Source of the DNA: Noviherbaspirillum soli
Lineage (GTDB): Bacteria > Pseudomonadota > Gammaproteobacteria > Burkholderiales > Burkholderiaceae_D
NCBI RefSeq assembly: GCF_015352955.1
Contig: NZ_JACYOX010000003.1
Span: 124,001-188,000 of the forward strand
Length of the DNA stretch: 64,000 nt
Reading direction: 5' to 3'
A model generated the notes under the pieces. The model was not told the DNA's origin. It ran no database searches and saw nothing but the letters and a program-made list of their open reading frames with translations. The position numbers and the translations under genes are program-made. Below are positions 8,410 through 17,241 of this stretch, in pieces (the stretch's first letter is position 1; every line of letters starts with the position of its first letter).

Positions 8410-10101
8410 ATGCATCAACCAAGCAAGGAAGCACGTTCTTCGATCTACTACCCTTACCGGGTATTCGAGCCCTGGCTGCCGTCACGGCATCAGGCCCAGC
8501 AGCGCAAGCGCGTCGTCATTGCCGGCGCCGGCCCGGCCGGCATGGTCACCGCGCTGGAACTGGCGCGGCTCGGCGTGCCCTCCGTGGTGCTGTCGTCCGA
8601 GCTGCAGGTGTCGCAGGGCAGCCGTGCGATCGTATTCACCCGCCGCTCGATGGAGATCCTGCAGCAGGTCGGCGTGGCGCAGCGCATGAGCGAGAACGGC
8701 CTGCCATGGCGCTCCGGCAATTCGTACTACCGCGGCCAGCGGGTGTTCCGCATGGAAGCGCCGCATGATGCCGACGACCGTTTCTACCCGATGCTCAACA
8801 TCCAGCAGCAATACCTGGAAGAGTACCTGCACGATGCCTGCCAGGCGAATGCGCTGATCGATTTCCGCTGGGGAAACAAGCTGGTGCAGCTGGAACAGGG
8901 CGATGGCGTCGTCGGCCTGTCCATCGACACGCCGGAAGGGCCATATGCGCTGGAAGCCGAGTGGCTGGTCGCCGCCGACGGCGGCCGTTCCGGCGTCCGC
9001 ACCGCGCTGGGCCTGCAGATGGAAGGCTCGTCCTACGAAGGCTATTTCGTGATTGCCGACATCCGCATCGACCTGCCGCTGCCGACCGAGCGGCTGGCCT
9101 ATTTCGACCCGGACTGGAATCCCGGCAACACCATCCTGATGCACCGCGAGCCGCACGGGATCTGGCGCGTGGACTACCAGCTGCCGCCCGGCGAAACGCC
9201 GGAAGATGCGCTGCGGCCGGAATCATTGAAGGCGCGCATCGACGCCCAGCTTGCGATGATTGGCCATGCCGGCGCGCCATGGGAAATGGACTGGTGCTCG
9301 GTCTATTCGGCACGCACGCTGACGCTGCCAGACTATCGGCATGGCAGGGTGCTGTTCGCCGGCGATGCGGCGCACCTGCTGCCCATCTTCGGCGTGCGCG
9401 GCGCCAATACCGCCTTCCAGGATGCGCAGTCGCTCGGCTGGCACCTGGGCTTCGTGGCGCGCGGCTGGGCCGGCGAAAGCCTGCTGGCCAATTACAGCGC
9501 CGAACGGGTCGGCGCGGCGCGCGAGATCATCGACGAGGCCGGCAAGAGCACCCGCTTCATGACGCCGCCCACGCGCGGCTTCCGGCTGCTGCGCGACGCC
9601 GTGCTGTCGCTGTCGCTGTCCGAAGCCTTCGTGGGTCCGCTGTACCACTGGCGCACCTCGCGGCCGCATGAATATGCCGGCTCCGTGCTCAACAGCAGCG
9701 GCGACGACAATGCGCTGTTCGCGGCCGGCCCGGCGCATGGCGCGCCGCCGCGCAACATCCGCCTGGGCGCCGACGACTACCTGCTGGACCACTTGGGCGG
9801 CGGCTTCGACCTGCTGTATTTCACGCAGCAGGATGCGGTGCCGGCGCCGCTGCTGCAGGAAGTGGCGAGGATACGCGCGCGCGGCGTGCCGCTGCGCGTG
9901 GTGGCCATTGGCGCCGGCGGCGAGGTGGCGGGCGCCGACCTGGCCTTCGCCGATGCCGACGGCCATTTCCGTGAACGCTATGGCGTCGCTGCCAGCGGCG
10001 CTGCCTATCTGCTGCGGCCCGACCAGCATGTCTGCGCCCGCTGGCTGACGCTGGACGCCGGCCGCCTGCGCGCCGCAATCGACGCGGCCTTGCCGCAGTA
10101 A
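8410..10101 (+). CDS. FAD-dependent aromatic monooxygenase (PheA/MhpA type)
   Basis: A 563-residue flavoprotein hydroxylase. GAGPAG (39-44) is the FAD dinucleotide fold, AADGGRSGVR (about 188-197) is the DG motif, and GRVLFAGDAAHLLPIFGVRGANT (GD near 318) binds the FAD ribityl chain. The C-terminal 170 residues form the thioredoxin-like domain of the phenol hydroxylase/MhpA class. It should hydroxylate an aromatic ring with NAD(P)H and O2. AGGAG precedes the ATG at 8410. It sits between a matching MFS transporter and a DUF2783 gene in one operon. The actual substrate is not readable from sequence. Confidence 0.9.
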   Translation: MHQPSKEARSSIYYPYRVFEPWLPSRHQAQQRKRVVIAGAGPAGMVTALELARLGVPSVVLSSELQVSQGSRAIVFTRRSMEILQQVGVAQRMSENGLPWRSGNSYYRGQRVFRMEAPHDADDRFYPMLNIQQQYLEEYLHDACQANALIDFRWGNKLVQLEQGDGVVGLSIDTPEGPYALEAEWLVAADGGRSGVRTALGLQMEGSSYEGYFVIADIRIDLPLPTERLAYFDPDWNPGNTILMHREPHGIWRVDYQLPPGETPEDALRPESLKARIDAQLAMIGHAGAPWEMDWCSVYSARTLTLPDYRHGRVLFAGDAAHLLPIFGVRGANTAFQDAQSLGWHLGFVARGWAGESLLANYSAERVGAAREIIDEAGKSTRFMTPPTRGFRLLRDAVLSLSLSEAFVGPLYHWRTSRPHEYAGSVLNSSGDDNALFAAGPAHGAPPRNIRLGADDYLLDHLGGGFDLLYFTQQDAVPAPLLQEVARIRARGVPLRVVAIGAGGEVAGADLAFADADGHFRERYGVAASGAAYLLRPDQHVCARWLTLDAGRLRAAIDAALPQ

Positions 10102-10113
10102 CAGGAGAACATG

Positions 10114-10308
10114 ATGATCCGTACCGACAAGACCCTTGCGATAGCAGACCTGGAATCCGCCTACGACCTGCTGGCCGGCGCCATCGATGAAGCCGGGCCG
10201 GCAAGGAGCGAGCTGTTCCTGGTCAAGCTTGCGCTGCTCAATGCGAATGCGCTGGGCGAGGCGGAGGTTTTCGCCAGCCATGTGCGGGCCGCGCTGCGCG
10301 ACCTGTAG
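10114..10308 (+). CDS. DUF2783 small protein
   Basis: A 64-residue protein (IRTDKTLAIADLESAYDLL, then LVKLALLNANALGEAEVF) matching DUF2783, a short helical family usually encoded right after FAD monooxygenases. Its role is unproven; an accessory or chaperone role is inferred only from this association. Of two adjacent ATGs, the second (10114) is 6 nt from AGGAG and preferred over 10111. It is the last gene of the operon, followed by a strong hairpin. Confidence 0.75.
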   Translation: MIRTDKTLAIADLESAYDLLAGAIDEAGPARSELFLVKLALLNANALGEAEVFASHVRAALRDL

Positions 10309-10323
10309 GAAATTCAGATGAGC

Positions 10324-10362
10324 CAGCGCAGGCAGCCGGACACGAGCCGGCTGCCTGCGCTG
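10324..10362. terminator. Bidirectional terminator hairpin between convergent operons
   Basis: A perfect 16-bp inverted repeat (CAGCGCAGGCAGCCGG and its complement, 7-nt loop) sits between the convergent DUF2783 and tartrate dehydrogenase genes. Confidence 0.75.
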
Positions 10363-10412
10363 ATGTTGGCCATAGCGTTACCGCCTGCCCCTGGTGGAGC
10401 AGGATCGTTGCA

Positions 10413-11489
10413 TCAGAGCGCGGCGGCGATCGCCTTGCCGACCTCGGTGGTGTTGCTGCTGCCGCCGAGGTCGGGCGTGGTCGGGCCCTGCACCAGCACG
10501 GTCTCGATGGCGCGCACGATCGCATCATGCGCGGCCGTATGGCTGGCGTCGCCGTTGCCGAGGAAGTCCAGCATCATTGCGCCGGACCAGATCATGCCGA
10601 TCGGGTTGGCGATATTCTGGCCGAAGATGTCCGGCGCGGAGCCATGCACCGGCTCGAACAGCGACGGGAAGCTGCGCTCCGGGTTCAGGTTGGCCGAGGG
10701 CGCGATGCCGATGGTGCCGGTGCATGCCGGGCCGAGGTCGGACAGGATGTCGCCGAACAGGTTGGACGCCACCACCACGTCGAAGCGCTCCGGCGACAGC
10801 ACGAAGCGGGCGCACAGGATATCGATGTGGTAACGGTCATGGCGCACGTCGGGGAACTGCGCGCCCATCGCATCGACCCGCTCGTCCCAGTAAGGCATGC
10901 TGATCGAGATGCCATTGGACTTGGTGGCCGCGGTCAGGTGCTTCTTCGGACGCTTCCGAGCCAACTCGAACGCATACTTCAGGATGCGGTCGGTGCCCTT
11001 GCGCGAGAAGACCGACTCCTGCACCACGAATTCACGGTCGGTGCCTTCGAACATCCGGCCGCCCACCGAGGAATACTCGCCTTCGGTGTTCTCGCGGACC
11101 ACGTAGAAATCGATGTCGCCCGGCTTGCGGTTGGCCAGCGGGCAGGGCACGCCGGGCATCAGACGCACCGGGCGCAGGTTCACATACTGGTCGAAGTCGC
11201 GGCGGAACTTGATCAGCGAGCCCCACAGCGAGATATGGTCCGGCACCTTGCTCGGCATGCCGGCCGCGCCGAAATAGATCGCGTCGAAGCCTTCGAGCTG
11301 CTCGCGCCAGTCGTCCGGCATCATCTTTCCATGCTGCAGGTAGTAGTCGCAGTTGGCCCATTCCATCGTCGTCAGATCAAGGCCGATGTTGAACTTGGCG
11401 GCGGCGGCCTGCAGCACCCGCAAGCCTTCCGGCATGACTTCATTACCGATGCCGTCACCGGCGATCACTGCGATCTTGTGCGTCTTCAT
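10413..11489 (-). CDS. ttuC: Tartrate dehydrogenase / D-malate dehydrogenase (isopropylmalate-dehydrogenase family)
   Basis: A 358-residue beta-decarboxylating dehydrogenase. IAVIAGDGIGNEV at the N-terminus, VVRENTEGEYS near residue 138, the catalytic Lys in TAATKSNGIS, the metal-binding Asp pair in NLFGDILSDLGPA and the NAD loop EPVHGSAPDIFGQNIANP are all present. The FYVVRENTEGEYSSVGGR segment and NAD-type loop favour tartrate/D-malate dehydrogenase (TtuC/DmlA) over LeuB. It oxidises tartrate or D-malate with NAD in the cytoplasm. It is divergent from a LysR gene, the same arrangement as dmlA-dmlR, and is probably activated by it. Confidence 0.9.
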   Translation of the reverse strand: MKTHKIAVIAGDGIGNEVMPEGLRVLQAAAAKFNIGLDLTTMEWANCDYYLQHGKMMPDDWREQLEGFDAIYFGAAGMPSKVPDHISLWGSLIKFRRDFDQYVNLRPVRLMPGVPCPLANRKPGDIDFYVVRENTEGEYSSVGGRMFEGTDREFVVQESVFSRKGTDRILKYAFELARKRPKKHLTAATKSNGISISMPYWDERVDAMGAQFPDVRHDRYHIDILCARFVLSPERFDVVVASNLFGDILSDLGPACTGTIGIAPSANLNPERSFPSLFEPVHGSAPDIFGQNIANPIGMIWSGAMMLDFLGNGDASHTAAHDAIVRAIETVLVQGPTTPDLGGSSNTTEVGKAIAAAL

Positions 11490-11548
11490 GTCTGAACCTC
11501 TAAGTGGGGATGGCGATGGAAGGCGATCATACTCAATACGATGCGTTT

Positions 11549-11554
11549 TATAAT
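11549..11554 (+). promoter_or_regulatory. -10 element of the LysR regulator gene
   Basis: A perfect TATAAT in the 104-nt divergent ttuC/lysR spacer, 40 nt upstream of the LysR start. No convincing -35 element was found, as often at activated or autoregulated LysR promoters. Confidence 0.45.
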
Positions 11555-11593
11555 GGGGCTATTTGTAATCTGAAAGAACACGGAACGTGAACA

Positions 11594-12520
11594 ATGCAGC
11601 TTGACTTCAAGGCGGGCAAGCCGCTTCTCGGCGATCTCGACCTGTTCTGCGCCGTAGTGAGGCGGCAGGGCTTTGCCGCGGCGGCGCTTGAACTGGGCGT
11701 GTCCAATGCGCTGGTGAGCAAGCGCATCGCGATCCTGGAGGCGACGCTGCAGGTGCGCCTGCTGCACCGGACTACGCGCAGGGTGTCGTTGACCGAGCAT
11801 GGCAGCGTGGTGCACCAGTGGGCCCAGCGCATCCTGGAGGACGTGAGCCACCTGGAGGAAGCCGTGTCGGCCAAGGGCGGGGCGCCGCATGGCGTTTTGC
11901 GCCTGTGCACCAGCTCAGGGTTCGGCCGCAACTGGATCGCGCCGGCCATGTCGCTGCTGGCCCGGCAGCATCCGGAACTGGTGATACAGCTCGAACTGCT
12001 GGACCGGCCGGTGGATCTGCTTGCCGAGGGATTCCACCTGGATATCCGCATCGGCCAGGTGCAGGAAACCCATCTGATCGCAAGAAGCATCGCCGCCAAT
12101 GCGCGCGTGCTGTGCGCCTCGCCGGCCTACCTGGAAAGCCATGGCATGCCGCAGCGGCTGGAGGAACTCGCCGGCCACAAGTGCATCGCGATCCGCGAGC
12201 GCGACCAGGACTTCGGGCGCTGGAAGCTGGACGGGCCGGATGGCCCCGAGACCGTGAAGGTGGGCGGCCCGCTGTCGACCAACAACGGCGAGCTGGTGCA
12301 TCAATGGGCCATCGACGGCCACGGCATCATCCTGCGCTCGATGTGGGACGTGGGGCAGAGCATTGCCGATGGCCGCCTGGTGCGGGTGCTGCCGGCCTAC
12401 AGCCAGGAGGCCAATGTATGGGCGATCTATCCGACGCGCCTGAATCTGTCGGCCAATGTGCGGGTGTGCGTGCAGTTTTTGGAAGAGTGGCTGGCAAGGT
12501 CGCATGGATCATGGACCTGA
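11594..12520 (+). CDS. LysR family regulator (DmlR-like)
   Basis: A 308-residue LysR protein. The N-terminal HTH spans about residues 12-72 (LDLFCAVVRRQGFAAAALELG, then LHRTTRRVSLTEHG) and a substrate-binding domain covers 95-300 (ending with LPAYSQEANVWAIYPTRLN, typical of the DmlR/YeaT subgroup). It is divergent from the tartrate/D-malate dehydrogenase, so it most likely activates that gene in response to D-malate or tartrate. The effector is inferred from gene context only. Confidence 0.87.
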   Translation: MQLDFKAGKPLLGDLDLFCAVVRRQGFAAAALELGVSNALVSKRIAILEATLQVRLLHRTTRRVSLTEHGSVVHQWAQRILEDVSHLEEAVSAKGGAPHGVLRLCTSSGFGRNWIAPAMSLLARQHPELVIQLELLDRPVDLLAEGFHLDIRIGQVQETHLIARSIAANARVLCASPAYLESHGMPQRLEELAGHKCIAIRERDQDFGRWKLDGPDGPETVKVGGPLSTNNGELVHQWAIDGHGIILRSMWDVGQSIADGRLVRVLPAYSQEANVWAIYPTRLNLSANVRVCVQFLEEWLARSHGSWT

Positions 12521-12578
12521 GCGCGGCAGCGCAGACTGCTTTTTGGTCAGGGCTGGCCGGGCGGAAATCGTAGAACTC

Positions 12579-12615
12579 GTAGCCTGGGTGGAGCGCAGCG
12601 CTCCACCCAGGCTAC
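12579..12615. repeat. Perfect 17-bp hairpin repeat (class 2)
   Basis: GTAGCCTGGGTGGAGCG and its exact complement separated by CAG. The GTAGCCTGGGT core recurs in degenerate form at 49068 and 49474, marking a dispersed intergenic repeat family. It may also end transcription of the LysR gene. Confidence 0.75.
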
Positions 12616-12647
12616 GTCTTCCAGAGCCCTAACCCTGGTCGACGAAA

Positions 12648-12673
12648 GGTGGAATGCCCCTTTGGGGTATTCC
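12648..12673. repeat. Interspersed hairpin repeat, copy 3 of class 1
   Basis: GGTGGAATGCCCC-TTT... pairs with GGGGTATTCCACC (one G-T pair). Same core as the elements at 3999 and 4053. It lies in the 268-nt gap between the LysR and KTSC genes, which otherwise holds nothing recognisable. Confidence 0.7.
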
Positions 12674-12788
12674 ACCCTACGCGGCTCTGGCCATCAACCG
12701 CGTGGCAAGCTGGCCGTCGGCGCCCTGATGGGGGAGGACTGCATCACGAGGCTGGTACGGACGACTTTGCTTCAGCGCTGGAATTCTC

Positions 12789-13070
12789 CTAGCTGTCCGC
12801 TTCCTTGTCAGGCGCCCTGAAAAGGTCTTCCAGCGCCTGGCTTGCCGCCTTCGGCCGCACCGTGCCGCGGCGGCCGGTGAATTCTTCCTCGATATTGTCG
12901 CGGTAGTAGCTCCATGCCGAACCGGAGGTCGAGAGCTTGCGCCAGACCTCGGTGCCGACGCCTGAGTAATCGATCGCGCTGCCGTCATCGAATTCCACCC
13001 GCAGCATGCGCTCGCGCGGGTCGTATCCGATGGCGCGCAGTTTGCCGGCGTTGATCTTTTTCATTTCCAT
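12789..13070 (-). CDS. KTSC domain protein
   Basis: A 93-residue protein beginning MEMKKINAGKLRAIGYDPRE, then LRVEFDDGSAIDYSGVGTEVW, which is the KTSC fold; the C-terminal 35 residues are a charged tail. KTSC domains are small beta-rich modules of unknown function, sometimes fused to lysyl-tRNA synthetase-like or helicase proteins. A longer frame extends upstream to 13322 without any family similarity. The start could also be Met3 (13064); an AAGGAC site lies 11 nt upstream of the chosen ATG. Confidence 0.75.
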   Translation of the reverse strand: MEMKKINAGKLRAIGYDPRERMLRVEFDDGSAIDYSGVGTEVWRKLSTSGSAWSYYRDNIEEEFTGRRGTVRPKAASQALEDLFRAPDKEADS

Positions 13071-13325
13071 GATGCATGCCGTCCTTGTCGAAAGTGTTGG
13101 TGGCGGAGAGTGGCTGCGGGGCCAGGACCGGAATTCTTGCACGAACCCTGGCATCGCATGATGCGGTGGATGCAGGAAAAGCATGCCGCCCTTGCCGGGC
13201 CTGCGCCTGCTTTCCCCCGTCATCCATTGATCACGCTTAAGGCCATGCCGCAGTTCTTTGACCTTGCGGGGAAAGGCATGTGAGGATCGTGTCCCACCAC
13301 AGACAGTCAATAGAAGGAGCACAGC

Positions 13326-13559
13326 ATGTCGGACTACAACACGGGCAGTTCAGCGGGCAAGGCGCAGGAACCGGATCAAATTCGCATCGATGTCCAGGAT
13401 GAATCCGCGCTGCGGGAATGGTCCAAGAAGCTCGATGCCACGCCGGACGAGCTGAAGGAGGCGGTGGCGGCGGTGGGCGACCTCGCAAGCGATGTCGAGA
13501 TGCACCTGAAGGGCAGCCGCAGCAGCATCAACAGCGAGCGGGTTCACAACGCGCTGTAG
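13326..13559 (+). CDS. DUF3606 small protein
   Basis: A 77-residue protein with the DUF3606 core (IRIDVQDESALREWSKKLDA, then ELKEAVAAVGDLASDVEMHL). These short proteins are widespread in soil proteobacteria and often plasmid- or stress-linked; biochemical role unknown. AAGGAG is well placed upstream. Its last 16 nt overlap the 3' end of the convergent CoA-transferase gene. Confidence 0.8.
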   Translation: MSDYNTGSSAGKAQEPDQIRIDVQDESALREWSKKLDATPDELKEAVAAVGDLASDVEMHLKGSRSSINSERVHNAL

Positions 13560-14983
13560 GCGCCTGCGCCGGGCAGCCAGGCCGGCGCATGGCTGCCCAG
13601 CGGCATGGCCGGCAAGTCCCAGCAAACCGGCGTGGCCGACATCCGGGCTGCATGGCGGACGGTGGTCAGCATGCCGAAGCCGGACGCATGCTGCTCGGTC
13701 AGGTCGGCGATGTCGCCGAAGCCGGGCATGGCCGTCTGCAAGCCGCCCTCGACGCGTCCCAGATGGCGCAGCCAGTGCCCGGTCTGCGCCAGCGACAGGC
13801 GCACGTGCCAGCTTCCGCCTTCCCGGCTGCGGCGCATCAGCGCGGCCATCACCGCATACGCCATCAGATAGCCGGTGGCGCGGTCCAGCGCCTGCGCCGG
13901 CAAGGGGGCGGGCGCAGTGCTTCCGCCAGCCTGGGCCTCGGCATGGTTGAAGCCGCTGGCGGTCTGCACCAGCGAATCGAAGCCGCGCCGCGCGGCCCAG
14001 GGCCCGGCATGGCCGTAGGCGCACAGGCTGACGTAGATCAGGCCCGGCCGCTTTCGGGCCGCCGTTTCCGCATCCACGCCCAGCGCATCCAGGCCGCCCG
14101 GCCGGTAGCCCTGCACCAGCACGTCGGCGTCGCGCAGCAGCGCATCGAATGCCTGCCGGCCCGGCGCGTTGCGCAGGTCCAGCCAGCAGGCCCGCTTGCC
14201 CAGGCCGGTTTCCATCACCAGCGGCTCGATCGCCGGCAGGTGCGGCGCGCTCACCAGCAGCACGTCGGCGCCGTGTCCCGTCAAGGTGCGGCCGCAGACG
14301 GGGCCGGCGATCACCCTGGTCAGGTCCAGCACCCGCACGCCCGACAGCGGCCGCGAGGCCGGCGGCAGCGGCTGCGGCGGCGCGTCGCCGATACGCTCGA
14401 TCGACAGCAGCGGCAGGCCGGCCACTGCCTGCCTTTGCGGATGGGCATCCCACTCGTCAAAGGAGCGCATCGCCGTCACCACCATGCCGGCCGCGGCGGC
14501 CGCGTCCTCGAAGCGGAAGGCATCCCATGACTGCAGCGCGCGGCTGACCGCTTCGGTGTCATGGCTGCACCCGAGCAGGCGCAGCACGCCGTCGCGGTGA
14601 TGCGGAAAATTGGCATGGATGCGCACCCAGCGGCCGTCGCCGCATTGGAAGGTGCGGGTGAGCCTGTCGCGGAATTCCGGCGCCGGCGCGCCGTCGACCC
14701 GCAGGTATTGCTCGGCGCGGAATTCAATCGCCGCATTGCGCATGTCCACATCGATCTGCTGCGCGATGCCGGTGCGCTGCCGGTGCAGCTCGGCCGCCGC
14801 CAGCGCCGACGCCGCGATGCTGGCCTGGGCCGCGGTGCCGACGGCGAACGATGACGGCAGCCCGGGTTCCTTTCCGGACAGCCGGACCCGCTCCAGCGCG
14901 CGTTCGTCCTCGCCTGACAGCCGCCACAGCGCGGCGAGCGTGCCGGTGGCGTCCGGTGCTGCTTTCTGATCGTGACCGTTCAT
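13544..14983 (-). CDS. CoA-transferase family III (CaiB/BaiF) with permuted halves
   Basis: A 479-residue family III CoA-transferase. The segment that normally opens the family (SGVRVLDLTRVIAGPVCGRTL with GADVLLV) starts only near residue 223, followed by RPGLIYVSLCAYG and the likely catalytic Asp in QALDRATGYL. The first 210 residues instead resemble the usual C-terminal part (RQRTGIAQQIDVDMRNAAIEF, then FQCGDGRWVRIHANFP). This order is seen in a subgroup of two-half CaiB proteins. It should move CoA between carboxylic acids by a covalent acyl-Asp intermediate. The start at 14983 follows GAGGAG; it is divergent from tctD. Confidence 0.85.
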   Translation of the reverse strand: MNGHDQKAAPDATGTLAALWRLSGEDERALERVRLSGKEPGLPSSFAVGTAAQASIAASALAAAELHRQRTGIAQQIDVDMRNAAIEFRAEQYLRVDGAPAPEFRDRLTRTFQCGDGRWVRIHANFPHHRDGVLRLLGCSHDTEAVSRALQSWDAFRFEDAAAAAGMVVTAMRSFDEWDAHPQRQAVAGLPLLSIERIGDAPPQPLPPASRPLSGVRVLDLTRVIAGPVCGRTLTGHGADVLLVSAPHLPAIEPLVMETGLGKRACWLDLRNAPGRQAFDALLRDADVLVQGYRPGGLDALGVDAETAARKRPGLIYVSLCAYGHAGPWAARRGFDSLVQTASGFNHAEAQAGGSTAPAPLPAQALDRATGYLMAYAVMAALMRRSREGGSWHVRLSLAQTGHWLRHLGRVEGGLQTAMPGFGDIADLTEQHASGFGMLTTVRHAARMSATPVCWDLPAMPLGSHAPAWLPGAGAYSAL

Positions 14984-15057
14984 GCGTTCTCCTCGGGCTT
15001 CTGGCGTGGGCTGCAATAGAATAGGCCAAACCCGGCATGCGCGTCGACCGGCGCCGG

Positions 15058-15074
15058 TGACAGGCTGCTGACAG
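15058..15074. promoter_or_regulatory. Putative TctD box upstream of tctDE
   Basis: Direct repeat TGACAG-N5-TGACAG followed by CTT, 11-bp period, 90 nt before tctD. The same arrangement precedes tctC at 17239. An 11-bp direct repeat on one DNA face is typical for OmpR-family regulators such as TctD. Confidence 0.6.
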
Positions 15075-15163
15075 CTTGGATGCGCACAATGCAGGGCTGG
15101 AGCGCTCTAAAGTCCCGGCTGGTCCTGCCGGGCTTGAATCACGATCATGGGGAAACTGGGAAG

Positions 15164-15829
15164 ATGAGGCTGCTGCTGGCGGAAGACGAGCCGGAACTGG
15201 CGAACTGGCTGTGCCGCGCGCTGAAGCAGAACGGCTATATCGTCGACTGGGTCGATGATGGCCGGCTGGTGGAAAGCAGCGTCGGCCGCGTCAGCTATGA
15301 CGCGCTGATCCTGGACCTGGGCCTGCCCGGCATGGACGGCCACCGGGTGCTGGCCCGGCTGCGCGAAATCGATGCGCGCCTGCCGGTGCTGATCCTGACG
15401 GCGCGCGACTCGCTGCTGGAGCGGGTCAGCACGCTGAAGAAGGGCGCCGACGATTTCATGGCCAAGCCGTTCGCCATCGACGAGCTGGAAGCCAGGCTCA
15501 CCGCGCTGATCCGGCGCGCGCGCGGCAGCGAGCATCCGCGCCTGAGCTGCGGGCCGCTGGCCTATGACGCCGTCACCCGCCAGTTCACGCTGGACGACAA
15601 GCCGCTGTCGCTGTCCAGGCGCGAGCATGCGCTGCTGCATGCGCTGCTGCGCTGCAGCGGCCAGCCGCTGCCGAAGAAGGACATCTACGACAAGGTGTTC
15701 GAGGACGAGGTCGATGCGATGCCGGAGGCGGTGGAAGTGCTGGTCTACCGGGTGCGCAAGAAGCTCGAAGGCAGCCCGCTGCACATCGTCACCCTGCGCG
15801 GCCTGGGTTACCTGCTCGAACTCGCCTGA
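15164..15829 (+). CDS. tctD: Response regulator TctD (OmpR family)
   Basis: A 221-residue two-domain regulator. The receiver (1-115) has acidic pocket EDEP, phospho-acceptor Asp in LILDLGLPGMDG and Lys in FMAKPFAI; the C-terminal winged helix (125-220) has the OmpR pattern SRREHALLHALLRCSGQPL and VYRVRKKLEG. The start at 15164 gives the normal MRLLLAEDEPEL N-terminus. Its stop overlaps the tctE start codon, so the kinase is translationally coupled. It probably activates the tctCBA transporter downstream. Confidence 0.92.
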   Translation: MRLLLAEDEPELANWLCRALKQNGYIVDWVDDGRLVESSVGRVSYDALILDLGLPGMDGHRVLARLREIDARLPVLILTARDSLLERVSTLKKGADDFMAKPFAIDELEARLTALIRRARGSEHPRLSCGPLAYDAVTRQFTLDDKPLSLSRREHALLHALLRCSGQPLPKKDIYDKVFEDEVDAMPEAVEVLVYRVRKKLEGSPLHIVTLRGLGYLLELA

Positions 15830-17241
15830 TGTGGCGCAACATCGTTTTCCGCTGGAGCCTGCGGCGCACCGTGCTCACGCTGCTGCTGCCGACCCTGACC
15901 CTGATCACCGCGCTGGAGCTGGTGACGGCCAACCGCACCGCCACCGACGCCGCCAATTCCGCCTATGACCGCTCGCTGCTGGGCGCCCTCAAGGCGCTCG
16001 ACGCCAATATCACCACGCCGGGCGGCGGCCTGGCGGTGGAAACGCCCTATACCCTGTTCGAGTTCTTCGAGCTGACCGCTTCCGGCCAGGTGTTCTTCCG
16101 CGTCGCCAGTGAAGACCGCCTGGTGGAGATCGGCAGCGCCGACCTGCCGCCGCCGCCGCGCCCGCTGCAGACCGGCAAGCCGCAGTTCTATGACGCGGTC
16201 TATTTCGGCCAGAAGGTGCGGGTTGGCGCCTATGCGCGCGAACTGAAGCAGCCGGCCGGTGCGAACGGAACGCCGCATCACCGGGTGGTGATCCAGGTTG
16301 CCGAAACCCTGGGCTCGCGCCAGGAATTCATCCGGCTGCTGCTGGTGGCCGCCCTGCAGCGCGACCTGCTGCTGCTGGTGGTGGCGGGCGCCATGCTGGC
16401 CCTGGTGCTATTCCTGACGCTGCGGCCCCTGACCGCGCTGCGCAATGCCGTCAGCGCCCGCTCCGACCATGACATGACCCCTATCGACACCAGTTCGGTG
16501 CCGGCCGACGTGCAGCCGCTGGTGGCCGCGATCAACCTGCACATGGCGCGCAACCGCGAGTTCATGGAAGGACGGCGCCGCTTCGTCGACGACGCATCGC
16601 ACCAGCTGCGCACGCCGCTGGCGACGCTGCGCACCCAGCTCGACTACGCGCTGCGGGAATCCGATCCGCGCAATGTCAGCGACGCGCTCGACGCCGTGTC
16701 GCGCCAGCTGGATGACGCCACGCACCGCACCAACCAGATGCTGGCGCTGGCCAAGGCCGACGCGGCCGAGCTGGAGATGGGGCAGGTGGACCTGGCGCAG
16801 CTGGCCGAGCAGGCCGCGCGCGACGTGGTGCTGGCCGCGCGCGAGAAGCGCATCGACCTGGCCTACAGCGAGCCGGAACAGGCCGTCCTGATGCGCGGCC
16901 ATGCCGGCCTGCTGCGCGAGGCGCTGCTGAACCTGCTGCACAATGCGATCCGTTATGCGCCCGAGCGTGGCCATGTGTCGCTGAGCCTGGCCTGCCGCGA
17001 TGACCGCGCCGTGTTCACGGTGATGGATGACGGCCCGGGCGTGCCGCCCGAGCAGCTGTCGCAGCTCGGCGGGCGGTTTTTCCGGGCCAGCAACAGCGCC
17101 TCGGGCGGCTCCGGCCTGGGCCTGGCGATCGCGCGGGCCGTGGCCGAGCGCCATGGCGGCGAACTGGTGCTGTCCAACCTGATCGACGGCGCCGGCTTCT
17201 GCGCCAGCCTCATCCTGCCTTTCGAAAATCCGGCGAACTGA
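15829..17241 (+). CDS. tctE: Sensor histidine kinase TctE
   Basis: A 470-residue membrane kinase: TM1 near 15-33, periplasmic sensor to about 165, TM2 near 172-200, dimerisation/phospho-His in DDASHQLRTPLATLR (His near 259), N box ALLNLLHNAIRYAPE, and G boxes DDGPGVPPEQL and GGSGLGLAIARAVAE. The periplasmic domain is of the TctE N-terminal type that senses tricarboxylates. It overlaps tctD by one base and is followed by tctCBA. Its stop codon lies within the direct repeat in front of tctC. Confidence 0.92.
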   Translation: MWRNIVFRWSLRRTVLTLLLPTLTLITALELVTANRTATDAANSAYDRSLLGALKALDANITTPGGGLAVETPYTLFEFFELTASGQVFFRVASEDRLVEIGSADLPPPPRPLQTGKPQFYDAVYFGQKVRVGAYARELKQPAGANGTPHHRVVIQVAETLGSRQEFIRLLLVAALQRDLLLLVVAGAMLALVLFLTLRPLTALRNAVSARSDHDMTPIDTSSVPADVQPLVAAINLHMARNREFMEGRRRFVDDASHQLRTPLATLRTQLDYALRESDPRNVSDALDAVSRQLDDATHRTNQMLALAKADAAELEMGQVDLAQLAEQAARDVVLAAREKRIDLAYSEPEQAVLMRGHAGLLREALLNLLHNAIRYAPERGHVSLSLACRDDRAVFTVMDDGPGVPPEQLSQLGGRFFRASNSASGGSGLGLAIARAVAERHGGELVLSNLIDGAGFCASLILPFENPAN

